From the NCBI GenBank assembly GCA_040219675.1, contig JAVJRZ010000002.1, positions 62,001-126,000 of the forward strand: a DNA stretch of 64,000 nucleotides, read 5' to 3'. The first letter of the stretch is position 1, and every line of letters starts with the position of its first letter. This document shows positions 54,225 through 62,765 of this stretch, piece after piece. Under the pieces are notes generated by a model. It saw only the letters and a list, made by a program, of their open reading frames with translations, had not been told where the DNA came from and did no database searches. The translations under genes were made by a program, and so were the position numbers. The stretch is from JAHCJI01 sp040219675 (GTDB lineage Bacteria > Planctomycetota > Phycisphaerae > Phycisphaerales > UBA1924).

Positions 54225-54345
54225 CGATTCCGCCCGATTGCCGGATGCCGAGTGCCGAATGCCGCCGAGCGTCGCTGGTCGTTCGCGGCGATCGGGATTC
54301 GGCAATCGGGAGTCGGGATTCGGCAATCGGCAATCGGGAGGGAGG
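54225..54345. repeat. Intergenic block of short GATTGCC-type repeats
   Basis: Contains GATTGCCGGATGCCG and several copies of GGGATTCGGCAATCGG in the opposite sense, able to pair imperfectly over more than 100 bases. Same words occur in the hairpin at 44083-44140. It follows the E2 stop and precedes the stop of a convergent gene. Confidence 0.7.
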
Positions 54346-54451
54346 GGATGCGTCGCCGCTGGCCGCGCGCTACGCCCCCGCCCGCGCCAGCCCGCACTCG
54401 GGGCACGCCGTCAATCCCCTTGCCAAACTCGTAGCCGTGCTCGCGCGTTGC

Positions 54452-55900
54452 TCAGTTCGACCCGAGCAACTGCGCGAAGCGTTGCTGCACATCGCCGCGA
54501 TCGGCGAAGAGATCGAGCAGCTCAAAGAGGGCCGCGCCGATATCCTCGCTGCTCTGACCCTTGCGCGCTTCGTCGGTGATCTTGCCAAGCAGGATCTCGC
54601 CGATGGTCTCTGCGCCCAGCGCATCGGCGATGGCATAGATCGTCGGCCGGTTGGCCTCGAGGATCTCGCGGAACACCACGACTTGCTGCTGCGACGAGCC
54701 GCTCTCGGTCTTGGACAGGAAAATCCAGTGTGCGGAGGACAGGAGCGTGCTCAGGAATACCTGGCGGCTATCCAGATCGGTATCGCCAATGGCCCGGAGC
54801 CGGCTGGCGCTCTCGATGAAAGAGGCGACCTGCTGGGAATCGGTACCGTGCTGGCACGCGGCCACCAGCAACTGAAAGGCCAACCGCTGGCCCTCGTACT
54901 CGATGGGCACCGACGAGCAGGCCTGGCGGAACTGCACCAGCCAGCTGTCGTCCCAGCCCACCGGGGCCGTGCCCACCAGCAGCTCGCCGTAGTGCTCCAT
55001 CAGGCGGCGGCTGATCTCCGCATCGCTCCAGCACGAATCCGGGAACAGTTCAACCATGCGATCGATCTCCGCGTTGCTGCCGGCCGCCACGAAGGCTTTG
55101 GTCGCCTTGTCCAGGATCGTCCTGAACCCCGGCCGCTCGGTGATCTTGGGCGCTTCGGCGAAGCGCTGCATGATGGCCACCATGCGGTCGCGGTCGGTGC
55201 GCGAGAAGCTGGTGCCCAGGTCGAATTGCACACTGAGCACCATGCCCTCCAGGAATAGCCTGTCCATCTCGATCTGCGTGGTCACCTCGCCGGGCACAAT
55301 GTCGCCCCGGACTTCGGTGCGGAACGCCGCCTGGGCCCGCGCCACCTCGATGGCAGTCTGCTCGTTCACCGTCTTGGCGATGCTGGCTTCGGCCTGGCCC
55401 ACCTTAAAGTCGATGCCCTCCTCCACAGCCTGCTGGAACACCACGCCAATAATCGCGAACACCGCGACCAGCGTCACGGTGGCCAGGCTCACCAGCACAC
55501 CCACGCGCTTGGATCTTTGATCCTCGCGAGCGATGGCCAGTTCGTTCACGCGGCTGGCCACGAGCGACACGACCGCCCGTGTGCGCTGCTCGTCGCTGAG
55601 CACGCCGGCGGCCCAGCCTCCAGCGGCGTGACCCAGCGCTTCGGCATCGCGCTCATCGCGCTCGATCTGGGACTTGAGGCCTTCCAGGCCGTCGGCCGGC
55701 ACCGCCAGCTTGACCTCGACTACGCTGGCCGCGCCCCGCCCGCTGCCGCCCGGCTGGGCCCCCGCGTGCGCTCGGTGTTCGTGCTCGGCCCGCTCGATGG
55801 CCTCGCGAAGCGCCGCGCGATACGCCACCGCGCTGGCGCCACGCCCGTGCTGCTGGCCGTCCATACCGGTCGCGTCTGGATGGTTGTGCTCGCGATCCAT
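54452..55900 (-). CDS. Membrane protein of unknown function
   Basis: 482 residues; GGAGG precedes ATG 55900. The first 130 residues are polar and helical, with a His/Gln/Gly-rich start. One membrane helix (VGVLVSLATVTLVAVFAIIG, near 133-155) separates a long C-terminal part (about 160-482) that is mainly helical: GQAEASIAKTVNEQTAIEVA, MVAIMQRFAEAPKITER, RLMEHYGELLVG. No enzymatic motif or family is recognised. It may be a periplasmic or cytoplasmic helical sensor anchored by one helix. Upstream lies an intergenic region of about 780 bases. Confidence 0.82.
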   Translation of the reverse strand: MDREHNHPDATGMDGQQHGRGASAVAYRAALREAIERAEHEHRAHAGAQPGGSGRGAASVVEVKLAVPADGLEGLKSQIERDERDAEALGHAAGGWAAGVLSDEQRTRAVVSLVASRVNELAIAREDQRSKRVGVLVSLATVTLVAVFAIIGVVFQQAVEEGIDFKVGQAEASIAKTVNEQTAIEVARAQAAFRTEVRGDIVPGEVTTQIEMDRLFLEGMVLSVQFDLGTSFSRTDRDRMVAIMQRFAEAPKITERPGFRTILDKATKAFVAAGSNAEIDRMVELFPDSCWSDAEISRRLMEHYGELLVGTAPVGWDDSWLVQFRQACSSVPIEYEGQRLAFQLLVAACQHGTDSQQVASFIESASRLRAIGDTDLDSRQVFLSTLLSSAHWIFLSKTESGSSQQQVVVFREILEANRPTIYAIADALGAETIGEILLGKITDEARKGQSSEDIGAALFELLDLFADRGDVQQRFAQLLGSN

Positions 55901-56676
55901 GCGTCCAGACCTCCTCTTTTCTGTCCTTGTCGGGTCCGCCCCAACCGGTCAGCACCGCCACGCGCGGCCGGCCCGCTTGAGGAACCCGCACGGCCCCCGC
56001 CGAACGCGGCCGGGGGCACCGAACATCACTGAGAACACCAGATTGGACATCAACGCCCGAACAGCACGACTGGGCTTGGCCACTATACCCGAGCGGGGCA
56101 CCGCGGGTTCCCCCATCGGTACGGCGCGCCCCACTTTCTGGCTGCGACCCCCCTGTTCGAGGTATGGACATCGGGCACGGACCCCGCGGGCTGGGCTGGC
56201 ACGCCCCGCAAGATCGCGTCCAGACATGCCGCCCCTGCCCTTGGATACAAGCGTCCCAGGCTCGGACGCACCGGTTTCGTCTTTGGGCGCAACAGTTCCG
56301 GGCTCGGGGCCACCAGTTTCTTCCTCGGGCGCAGGAGTTTCAGGCTCATGCCCGCCAGTTCCATCGCCAGGCGCGCAAGTTTCAGCCTCGGGCGCAGGGG
56401 TTTCGTCCTCAGAACTTTCGCGTTTCGAGTGACAACGGGCGTTGGCGGCGCGAGGCGGACGGCGAAGAACCGGCTTTTCTGGCCGATTCTGGCCCTTCGC
56501 GTCCCCAGCGGGCGTCCGGCCGGGTCGCCGGCGGTCCGAGAGGCGTTCGAGCCCGAGGCCCCGGCCGCCGGCCGCTCAGTCGCGGCGGGCCAGCCGGGTG
56601 AAGCTGGCCGCGAAGAGGATTACGACGATGCGACGACGATCCGGTGCATGGCCTCGTGCGCAAGCAGCGGCAGGGT
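55901..56676. other. Long intergenic region with a 21-bp repeat array
   Basis: About 775 bases without a convincing gene. It must hold the promoter of the gene at 54452. The middle contains the degenerate 21-bp array at 56250-56417, described separately. Open frames here are repeat-driven, such as PVSSLGATVPGS-like heptads, and have no ribosome-binding site. Confidence 0.55.
56250..56417. repeat. Degenerate 21-bp tandem array
   Basis: Eight units of 21 bases starting at 56250, 56271, 56292, 56313, 56334, 56355, 56376 and 56397, loosely CCAGTTTCAGCCTCGGGCGCA. Conserved core is GTTTC...CGGGCGC. It is the third array in the window with this period but unrelated in sequence to the other two. Confidence 0.75.
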
Positions 56677-56976
56677 CTACGCCTCGGGCGGTCGGTCGCG
56701 TGGATCGGGCTGGCCGCGAACCGCACGCGCGATGCGCACGGTCGCCTCGACCGCGTCCATCGGCCGGTAGCCGAACAGCAGGACGCACCCGGTCGAGAAC
56801 AGCACCATCTCGATCAGCCACATGGGCACGAGCCACACCGAGGGCTCGAGCGCCCCCGCCGCGACGAGCGAGACGGACTTGTCGAAGAGCGCGATGGCCA
56901 CGACGACCAGCGCGACGCCGACGACGATCGTCAGGGCCTTGCCGGCCGCGGGCGGCGGGTTGTGTTGGGAGGGCAT
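56677..56976 (-). CDS. Small two-helix membrane protein
   Basis: 99 residues from ATG 56976. The hydrophobic segments are ALTIVVGVALVVVAIALF and VWLVPMWLIEMVLFSTGCVL, the second ending with a Tyr-Arg-Pro segment (FGYRPMDAV) and a charged tail. The stop of the preceding gene (56978) lies one base upstream of the ATG, so the two are translationally coupled. No family is recognised. Confidence 0.75.
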   Translation of the reverse strand: MPSQHNPPPAAGKALTIVVGVALVVVAIALFDKSVSLVAAGALEPSVWLVPMWLIEMVLFSTGCVLLFGYRPMDAVEATVRIARAVRGQPDPRDRPPEA

Positions 56977-56977
56977 G

Positions 56978-57409
56978 TCACTGGCCCTCCTTGAACTCGA
57001 TGCCAACCACCAACTCCTCAAAGTTCTCGCGGTCGGATCTGGCTTGCTCCTCGATAGCGGCGAGCAGGTCCGGAAGGTGCTTTACCACCGCCGCCTTCTC
57101 GCTCAGGCTGGCTTTCAGTGCGAGCGTGTCCGGCCAATGGAAGGGCTGATCAGCCGCATCGTCTTCGCGCGGCGTGAGGATGACCAGTTGCCAGTCGTGC
57201 TTCGGGGTTCGGTGCCACGCAATCGCCCCCCGGATTGGATCCTCATCCACGTACATCGACACTGCGGAGTACATGCCGCTGTTGCGCAGCTGAGCGACGG
57301 TCTGCTGGATGATCTCCGTCAGACGCTCGCCAATCTGGTTGATGCGCTGCTTGTGAGCAGTGATTGCGTCGAGCCGGCACTTGATGTCTTCGGGCAATGG
57401 GCTCGTCAT
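56978..57409 (-). CDS. Small soluble protein, unknown function
   Basis: 143 residues; GGAGGAGG upstream of ATG 57409. Residues 1-45 are helical (KCRLDAITAHKQRINQIGER), the middle has short beta segments (VSMYVDEDPIRGAIAWHRT, DWQLVILTPRED), and the C-terminus is helical (LPDLLAAIEEQARSDRENFE). No signal peptide, metal site or known motif. It is directly coupled to the small membrane protein gene after it; both may be parts of one membrane-associated unit. I do not recognise the family. Confidence 0.78.
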   Translation of the reverse strand: MTSPLPEDIKCRLDAITAHKQRINQIGERLTEIIQQTVAQLRNSGMYSAVSMYVDEDPIRGAIAWHRTPKHDWQLVILTPREDDAADQPFHWPDTLALKASLSEKAAVVKHLPDLLAAIEEQARSDRENFEELVVGIEFKEGQ

Positions 57410-57858
57410 GGAGCCACCTCCTCCGGCACGGCGCGCCGGGAACAGGGAGAACTGCTCGACGGGCACGGCGGCCCGCCATGAACCCTCGTCCGACGGGGCG
57501 TAATGCGGCACGGCGGCCGCGGGGCCCGACGCCCGCGCGGTGGCGGGCGGTGTCGGCGTGGGACGGAAAATATTAGGCCGCCAGTCGCTGCGGGACCGCG
57601 CCCCGACGGGGCCGGCTTGCAACGTGGCCAGCCCAGCGCCTTGCAACAACGTCTCCCGCCGAAGGGGCCAGCCCGCAGACGCACGCGTGCCGGGCCGTGA
57701 CTCGCCCGACTCGGGACCGCGAAAACTTTTCTCTGGACCTACTGAAGTCGCCCCCGCGAGTCGCCGATGCCTTGGGTGCGGCGGACGACCATGGTGGGCG
57801 TCGCCGGCAAGACCACGGGCTGCCGCATGCCGCGGCCCGGCTCAGAAAGGACTCGCCT
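57410..57858. other. Intergenic region between divergent genes
   Basis: About 450 bases with the starts of two divergent genes at the ends (57409 minus, 57859 plus). An AT-rich patch near 57720 (GAAAACTTTTCTCTG) may hold the promoter of the FN3-like gene. No RNA, repeat or gene was recognised. Confidence 0.45.
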
Positions 57859-58530
57859 ATGTCCCTGCCAGATACTCGGTACGCACGCCTCCAGTACATC
57901 GAGGCCCACATCACCCCGTTCACGGACCACCAGGCCCAGATCGGCGTCAGCTTGGAGACCGTGGCGCAGCTCACGGCCCAGGCGGGCACGGCCCGCGACG
58001 CCTGGGACGACTACGTCGCGGCCCAGCAGGCCGCCAAGGCCGCCCAGACGGCGTGGTACGACGCCATCGCCGCGGCGACCACCACGGCCCGCAGCGCGCT
58101 GCGCAACATCAACACCTTCGCCAAGGACCAGGCCAACCCCGACAGCGTCTACGTGCTGGCGGAGATCGACCCGCCCAAGCCGCGCGAGCCGCTGGGCAAG
58201 CCGCCGGTACCCACCGCCCTGACGGTCACCCTCGACACCGAGGGCCGGGCGGTCCTGCGCTTCAAGGGCACGCGCCGGGGCGGCACGGTCTTTGCGATCC
58301 AGCGCCGCACCACCAGCACCGCGGGCCAGACCACGCCGTGGACGACCATCACCACCATCGCCGAGCGCGTGTTCACCGACGAAGCCACGCCCGCGGGCGT
58401 GGCCAGCGTGGCCTACCGCGTCCGCGGCGAGCGCGTGGGGGGCGTCAGCGCGTTCTCCAGCCCCACCATGTTGTTCCTGGGCCAGGGCGGCAATGAAGCC
58501 GAAGCACCGTCGGGCGAGAAGGCGGCCTAG
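57859..58530 (+). CDS. FN3-like fold protein, paralogue of 44172-44909
   Basis: 223 residues from ATG 57859, with AAAGGA upstream. It starts MSLPDTRYARLQYIEAH, then a helical stalk (AQTAWYDAIAAATTTARS) and an FN3-like domain (TALTVTLDTEGRAVLRFKG, GGTVFAIQRRT, VASVAYRVRGERVGG). It aligns along its length with the protein at 44172: the GGT-V-x-x-QRRT and YRVRG-R-x-GG blocks are the same. The short charged tail after the domain is unlike the Ala/Gly tail of the paralogue. Function unknown. A hairpin follows. Confidence 0.83.
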   Translation: MSLPDTRYARLQYIEAHITPFTDHQAQIGVSLETVAQLTAQAGTARDAWDDYVAAQQAAKAAQTAWYDAIAAATTTARSALRNINTFAKDQANPDSVYVLAEIDPPKPREPLGKPPVPTALTVTLDTEGRAVLRFKGTRRGGTVFAIQRRTTSTAGQTTPWTTITTIAERVFTDEATPAGVASVAYRVRGERVGGVSAFSSPTMLFLGQGGNEAEAPSGEKAA

Positions 58531-58584
58531 GCGCAGCCCGCTCGGCCCCGACGTAAGACCCCCACGAAAACCCCACGAGACGCG

Positions 58585-58614
58585 ACGCCGCGGTGCTTGT
58601 TCAGGCCGCGGCGT
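58585..58614. terminator. Hairpin between convergent genes
   Basis: A perfect 9-bp stem (ACGCCGCGG at 58585-58593, CCGCGGCGT at 58606-58614) with a 12-base loop, between the FN3-like gene and the stop of the thioredoxin-like gene. Confidence 0.55.
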
Positions 58615-58649
58615 TCGCGTGCGCTCGATGTCAATGGTCGATCGCCGGC

Positions 58650-59150
58650 TCAGCTGGCCGCCTGCACCGCCGCCTCCAGGGCGCCATAGATCTGCTGGGC
58701 GTTCATGCTTGTGCCGCGGATCTCGCCGACGATCGCGCCCGTGTCGGCGTCGATGAGGTAGACGATGCCGGTCTTGCCGCCGTTGCTCTCGTGCAGGCTG
58801 GTGAGGCCGGCGTCCGCGAGGGTCTGTTCGGCGGCGGGGCTCTGGCGATCGGTGTAGTCGGCGTAGACCATCGCCACGCTGTTGTAGGGCATGCTGGTCA
58901 TCGCCTGCTGGACGCGGGGCTCGAGCGTCTTGCAGGTGCTGCACCAGTCGGCGGTCATCATGACGGCGACGACGGGGGCCTCGCCGGCCGCGTTCTCCAG
59001 CATGCGCTGGTCGCCGCGGCTGAGGCTGGTGGCGCCCGCGCCGCCGGAGGCACAGGCAACGAGGCCGCCGGCCAGGGCGACGATGGCGGAAACGGCGACG
59101 ACGCGGGCGCCAGTGCGGGTGATGGTGCGGCTGGTGGTGCGAGTAGGCAT
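58650..59150 (-). CDS. Thioredoxin-like lipoprotein
   Basis: 166 residues from ATG 59150, with AGGAG upstream. The signal ends in VALAGGLVAC, a lipobox with lipidated Cys33. The thioredoxin-fold active site is W69C70STC73K in MMTADWCSTCKTLEPR; a cis-Pro region is not obvious but NGGKTGIVYLIDADTG is where it would be expected. The fold and location suggest a periplasmic thiol-disulfide reductase or a maturation factor for c-type cytochromes. It is not near the CcsA/ResB genes. Confidence 0.9.
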   Translation of the reverse strand: MPTRTTSRTITRTGARVVAVSAIVALAGGLVACASGGAGATSLSRGDQRMLENAAGEAPVVAVMMTADWCSTCKTLEPRVQQAMTSMPYNSVAMVYADYTDRQSPAAEQTLADAGLTSLHESNGGKTGIVYLIDADTGAIVGEIRGTSMNAQQIYGALEAAVQAAS

Positions 59151-59254
59151 GGGCGGGGCTCCTCTTTGCGTGCGGTCAACATGCGCAGCCGACGCTCGCC
59201 CCATGGCGAGACCCCCGGCGGCGTCCGCAGGGTAGAGGACGGCGCGCCGGGGGT

Positions 59255-59929
59255 TTATTCCCGCCACCGGGCTACACGAAATCTTCGCGCAAGGCGCACC
59301 GCGCGCGAGGGACGATCCCGAGGGCCCGAACCCCCGCCGCCCCCGCCACCATCGCCGCCCCCACCACGATCATCGCCGTCGCCGGGGTCCCCCGGGCCGG
59401 GCCCGGCCGGGGCGGCGTGCGGCTCGGCCCGCGCCGGCTCGGGCGCGTGCGCGCCCTCGAACGCCCGGGCGTAGGCCTGGCCCACCTCGGCCAGCGACAC
59501 CTGCCGCAGGTCGAGGGTCAGCACCGGCGAGGGCCCCTCCGGCGGAGGGACGGCCCCGGCCACCGGGTCATCGGCCTCGGCCGGCGCGCTGGGCGCCGCC
59601 GGCGCCTGCACGCGCCGCGCGACGACGAAGGGCAGCGCCACCGCGACGACCGCGAGCGGCACGCCCGCCGGCCCGCCGGGGTGCGACGGGCCGAACTCGC
59701 CGACGACCGCCTCGGGCAGCACGGCGACGCGCTGGCGCTCGATGCGGCCGGTGCGCTCGTCGACGCGGTAGGCGTCGTGGTGGCGCACGAAGACCGCGAC
59801 GAACTGGCCCGCCCGCACGTCCTCGGGCGCGAGGCGGCGGCACACGCCCTCGAGCGCGTGCGTGCTCGAGAACGGAAGCACGGGCGGGGGAACGGGCGGG
59901 GGAACACGCGAACGCTGCTGGTCGGTCAT
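59255..59929 (-). CDS. Low-complexity protein with Gly/Asp-rich tail, unknown function
   Basis: 224 residues; AGGAG precedes ATG 59929. The first half (about 1-125) has a beta-like pattern with VCRRLAPEDVRAGQFVAVFV and GRIERQRVAVLPEAVVG, and a hydrophobic segment GVPLAVVAVALPFVVA. The second half contains RQVSLAEVGQAYARAFEG and then a Gly/Asp/Pro-rich run (GGGGDGGGGGGG) before a basic C-terminus RAVRLARRFRVARW. No family recognised. The long Gly/Asp tail is unusual. Confidence 0.72.
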   Translation of the reverse strand: MTDQQRSRVPPPVPPPVLPFSSTHALEGVCRRLAPEDVRAGQFVAVFVRHHDAYRVDERTGRIERQRVAVLPEAVVGEFGPSHPGGPAGVPLAVVAVALPFVVARRVQAPAAPSAPAEADDPVAGAVPPPEGPSPVLTLDLRQVSLAEVGQAYARAFEGAHAPEPARAEPHAAPAGPGPGDPGDGDDRGGGGDGGGGGGGSGPRDRPSRAVRLARRFRVARWRE

Positions 59930-60025
59930 GGCGCAAACTCCTGCCGTGCGCGGACGCCTGGGGGCGCGCACGCACGATCTGCTGGGATCGGTCGATCGAT
60001 GAACTGTGAGACTGGGTGTGGGGGC

Positions 60026-60154
60026 TCAGCCGTTGGCGGTGCGATCCAGACCAAAGCCTGGCCACGCTTCGCCGGCCGCCGTGCGGGAATCGGCGCACAC
60101 GACGGCCATGGGGCCGAGGCCCTTGGCGTATCGATCTGTGTGCAGCGCTCGCAT
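60026..60154 (-). CDS. Possible small protein of 42 residues
   Basis: An ATG at 60154 with AAAGGA about 8 bases upstream opens a 42-residue frame ending at TGA 60026-60028: starts MRALHTDRYAKGLGPMAVV. It lies upstream of the low-complexity gene, same strand, and divergent from coaE. No homology is visible to me; coding status is doubtful. Confidence 0.35.
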   Translation of the reverse strand: MRALHTDRYAKGLGPMAVVCADSRTAAGEAWPGFGLDRTANG

Positions 60155-60254
60155 CGCACGGGTCCTTTCGTAATCGGCCTGGCGCGCCTTGCGCTGGCCG
60201 GGGGGCAATGATCCCCGAGTAACCGGCCCGGTCAAGCGTTTTGGTGGAGCCTTT

Positions 60255-60878
60255 ATGCCCGATGCACCGTTTCTTATTTTGGGATTGGCCGGCGGCATCG
60301 GCAGCGGCAAGAGCGCCGTGGCCGCCGTGCTGGGCGAGATGGGCTTTGTCGTCAGCGACTCGGACGCCGGCGCGCGGGCGGTGCTCGAACGGCCCGAGGT
60401 GGTGCGCGAACTGGCCGAGGCCTTTGGCCCGGGCGTGCTCGATGGCGATGGGACGCCCAACCGCCGGGCCATCGCCGACGCGGTCTTCGGCGACGACGCG
60501 AAGCGGCACACGCTCGAGGGCATCATCCACCCCCGGTTGCACGCCGAGCGGGCGAGGGTGGTTCAGGCCGCGCGGGCGAAGGGGGCGGCGGGCGTGGTCA
60601 TCGACGCCCCGCTGCTGTTCGAGGCCGGCGTGGACGCCGAGTGCGACGCGGTGATCTTCGTCGACACGCCGCGCGAGATCCGCCTGGCCCGGGTGATGCA
60701 GGACCGGGGCTGGACCGAGGCCGAACTCGACCGCCGCGAGGCCGTGCAACTGCCCCTGGACGAGAAGCGTGCCCGAAGCCACGCCGTGGTGGCCAATAAC
60801 AACGAGCGCGACGCGCTGCACGCCCGCGTTCGGGCCGCCGTCGCGGCCATCGGGGGGCTGGAATCCGGCCGGGCCTAA
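60255..60878 (+). CDS. coaE: Dephospho-CoA kinase
   Basis: 207 residues; GGAG lies 5 bases before ATG 60255. It transfers a phosphate from ATP to the 3'-hydroxyl of dephospho-CoA, the last step of coenzyme A synthesis. Walker A is GGIGSGKS (13-20), VVSDSDAGARAVL is the substrate-binding Asp region, IIHPRLHAERARVV and VIDAPLLFEAGVD are the classic CoaE blocks, and HAVVANNNERDALHARV is the C-terminal one. Length matches. Upstream is a divergent gene; rho follows after 303 bases. Confidence 0.95.
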   Translation: MPDAPFLILGLAGGIGSGKSAVAAVLGEMGFVVSDSDAGARAVLERPEVVRELAEAFGPGVLDGDGTPNRRAIADAVFGDDAKRHTLEGIIHPRLHAERARVVQAARAKGAAGVVIDAPLLFEAGVDAECDAVIFVDTPREIRLARVMQDRGWTEAELDRREAVQLPLDEKRARSHAVVANNNERDALHARVRAAVAAIGGLESGRA

Positions 60879-61181
60879 CGGCTCGCACGGCTCGCCAGGG
60901 GCCGGCCGAGCCGGTGGACGACGGGTTTGCCCGGGCGGCCGGGCCCGGCTATTGTGCCCGAAGCCACGCATGTCGTGGCGGCCCTTCCCCTGCCACACCG
61001 CGACCAGTGCGCCCGGCGGCCCGTCGCCCCGGTATGGCGTGCCGATCGAGCCCGGTGGGTGGCGTCCGGTCTTGGGCCCGCGCAGGAGCGCCAGCCCACC
61101 TCCGGCACGGCGACGGCCATTCGGCACGTCGGCCCAGCCCCCCGTCCAGTTCCCCTTGCCAACCTAGACCGTGAGGATCCC
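60879..61181. other. Intergenic region before rho
   Basis: About 300 bases without a supported gene between coaE and rho. rho leaders often carry autoregulatory elements; no defined hairpin or T tract was seen, so no element is claimed. GTGAGGATCCC (61171-61181) supplies the rho ribosome-binding site. Confidence 0.4.
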
Positions 61182-62765
61182 ATGGCGAAGACCCCGCCCG
61201 CCGAACAGCGTGAAGACCGCGATGAACGCAGCGCCACAGCGACCGCGGAGAGCCCCGACAGCGGCGGCCCGTCGGCCTCGGGCGGCTCGGGCGAGCCGCG
61301 GCGGCGCTCGCGCAGCAGCGGGGGCGGGGGCGGGGGCGGCTCCGATAGTGGCGGCAGCGGTGGGCGACGCAAGCGACGCAAGCGCAAGGGCCCCGGCGGG
61401 GGCGGCGGCTTCGACCACGGCCTGCCCAGCGACGATGAGCTCGAGCGCGAGGCGGCCGAGATCGAGAAGATCGTCGCCAAGGCCGACCCCAAGGCCCTGA
61501 AAGAGGCGCTGAGCATCAGCGACCTCCAGAAGATGGACCTGGACAAGCTCCGCAAGCTGGCCAAGAAGGACGGGCTGGAAGACTACGAGGGCCTGAATAA
61601 GCAGGACCTGATCTTCAAGCTCCTCAAGGTTCGTGCCGCCAGCCAGGGCCTGCTGGTGGGCGACGGCACGCTGGAGATCATGTCCGACGGCTTTGGGTTC
61701 CTGCGCTCGGCCGAGCAGAGCTACCTGCCCGGGCCCGACGACATCTACGTCAGCCCATCCCAGATCCGCCGCTTCGGCCTGCGCAAGGGCATGGAAGTGC
61801 GCGGGCTGATCCGTCCGCCGCGCGAGAGCGAGCGCTACTTCGCGCTGCTGCGCGTTGACGAAGTGAACGGCCGCGACCCGCAGGCCGCCCACAAGCTCAA
61901 GCCCTTCGAAGACCTGACCCCCCTGCACCCCGAGGAGCGCTTCATCCTCGAGACGGATGCCAGCGTGGTCGAGACGCGCATCATGGATCTTGTAGCACCC
62001 ATCGGCAAGGGCCAGCGCGCCCTGATCGTCGCCCCGCCGCGCACGGGCAAGACGGTGCTGATGCAGAAGATGACCCAGGCCATCACCAAGAACCACCCCA
62101 AGGTCAAGATCATCGTGCTGCTGGTGGACGAGCGGCCCGAGGAGGTCACCGACTTCCGCCGCAACACCGCGCCCGAGGTCGAGGTTGTGGCCAGCACCTT
62201 CGACGAGCCGGCCCAGCGGCACGTGCAGGTGTGCGACATGGTCATCGAGAAGGCCAAGCGCTTGGTCGAGTTTGGCGACGACGTTGTGATCCTGCTCGAC
62301 TCGATCACCCGCATGGCCCGCGCGTACAACGCCGAGCAGCCCCACAGCGGCAAGATCATGTCCGGCGGCATCGACGCCAACGCCCTGCAACGCCCCAAGA
62401 AGTTCTTCGGCGCCGCCCGCGCCATCGAGGACGGCGGCAGCCTGACCATCATCGGCACCGCGCTCGTCGAGACGGGAAGCAAGATGGACGAGGTCATCTT
62501 CGAGGAGTTCAAGGGCACCGGCAACAGCGAGCTGCACCTGGACCGTAAGCTCGTCGAGAAGCGCGTGTGGCCCGCCATCGATGTGGGCGCCAGCGGCACG
62601 CGTCGCGAGGAACTCCTGCTCGATCCCAAAGAGCTCGAGCTGACCTACAAGCTGCGCAAGGTCCTCAGCGACATGAACGTCGTCGAGGGCATGGAGCTGA
62701 TCCTCAACCGCCTCAAGAAGACGAAGACGAACGCGGAGTTCTTGATGACGATGCAGTTGGGGTAG
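61182..62765 (+). CDS. rho: Transcription termination factor Rho
   Basis: 527 residues from ATG 61182. Hexameric RNA-dependent ATPase that ends transcription. An N-terminal extension of about 80 residues is Gly/Ser/Arg-rich (SRSSGGGGGGGSDSGGSGGR, then RRKRRKRKGPGGGGG), a feature of some high-GC bacterial Rhos. The Rho N-terminal helix domain is about 105-150, the RNA-binding cold-shock-like domain about 155-225 (IMSDGFGFLRSAEQSYLPGP), and the ATPase core has Walker A PPRTGKTVLMQK, VDERPEEVTDFRR and the Q-loop/R-loop region MARAYNAEQPHSGKIMSGG. All catalytic blocks look intact. Confidence 0.97.
   Translation: MAKTPPAEQREDRDERSATATAESPDSGGPSASGGSGEPRRRSRSSGGGGGGGSDSGGSGGRRKRRKRKGPGGGGGFDHGLPSDDELEREAAEIEKIVAKADPKALKEALSISDLQKMDLDKLRKLAKKDGLEDYEGLNKQDLIFKLLKVRAASQGLLVGDGTLEIMSDGFGFLRSAEQSYLPGPDDIYVSPSQIRRFGLRKGMEVRGLIRPPRESERYFALLRVDEVNGRDPQAAHKLKPFEDLTPLHPEERFILETDASVVETRIMDLVAPIGKGQRALIVAPPRTGKTVLMQKMTQAITKNHPKVKIIVLLVDERPEEVTDFRRNTAPEVEVVASTFDEPAQRHVQVCDMVIEKAKRLVEFGDDVVILLDSITRMARAYNAEQPHSGKIMSGGIDANALQRPKKFFGAARAIEDGGSLTIIGTALVETGSKMDEVIFEEFKGTGNSELHLDRKLVEKRVWPAIDVGASGTRREELLLDPKELELTYKLRKVLSDMNVVEGMELILNRLKKTKTNAEFLMTMQLG

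Noticed and set aside
45789..54326. Very long minus-strand open frames (about 1,500 and 1,300 codons) opposite the acyl-CoA dehydrogenase and pyruvate dehydrogenase genes
   Set aside because: They mirror the coding strand of conserved genes, with biased Leu/Val/Gly/His content, and cross gene boundaries; these are GC-driven shadows.
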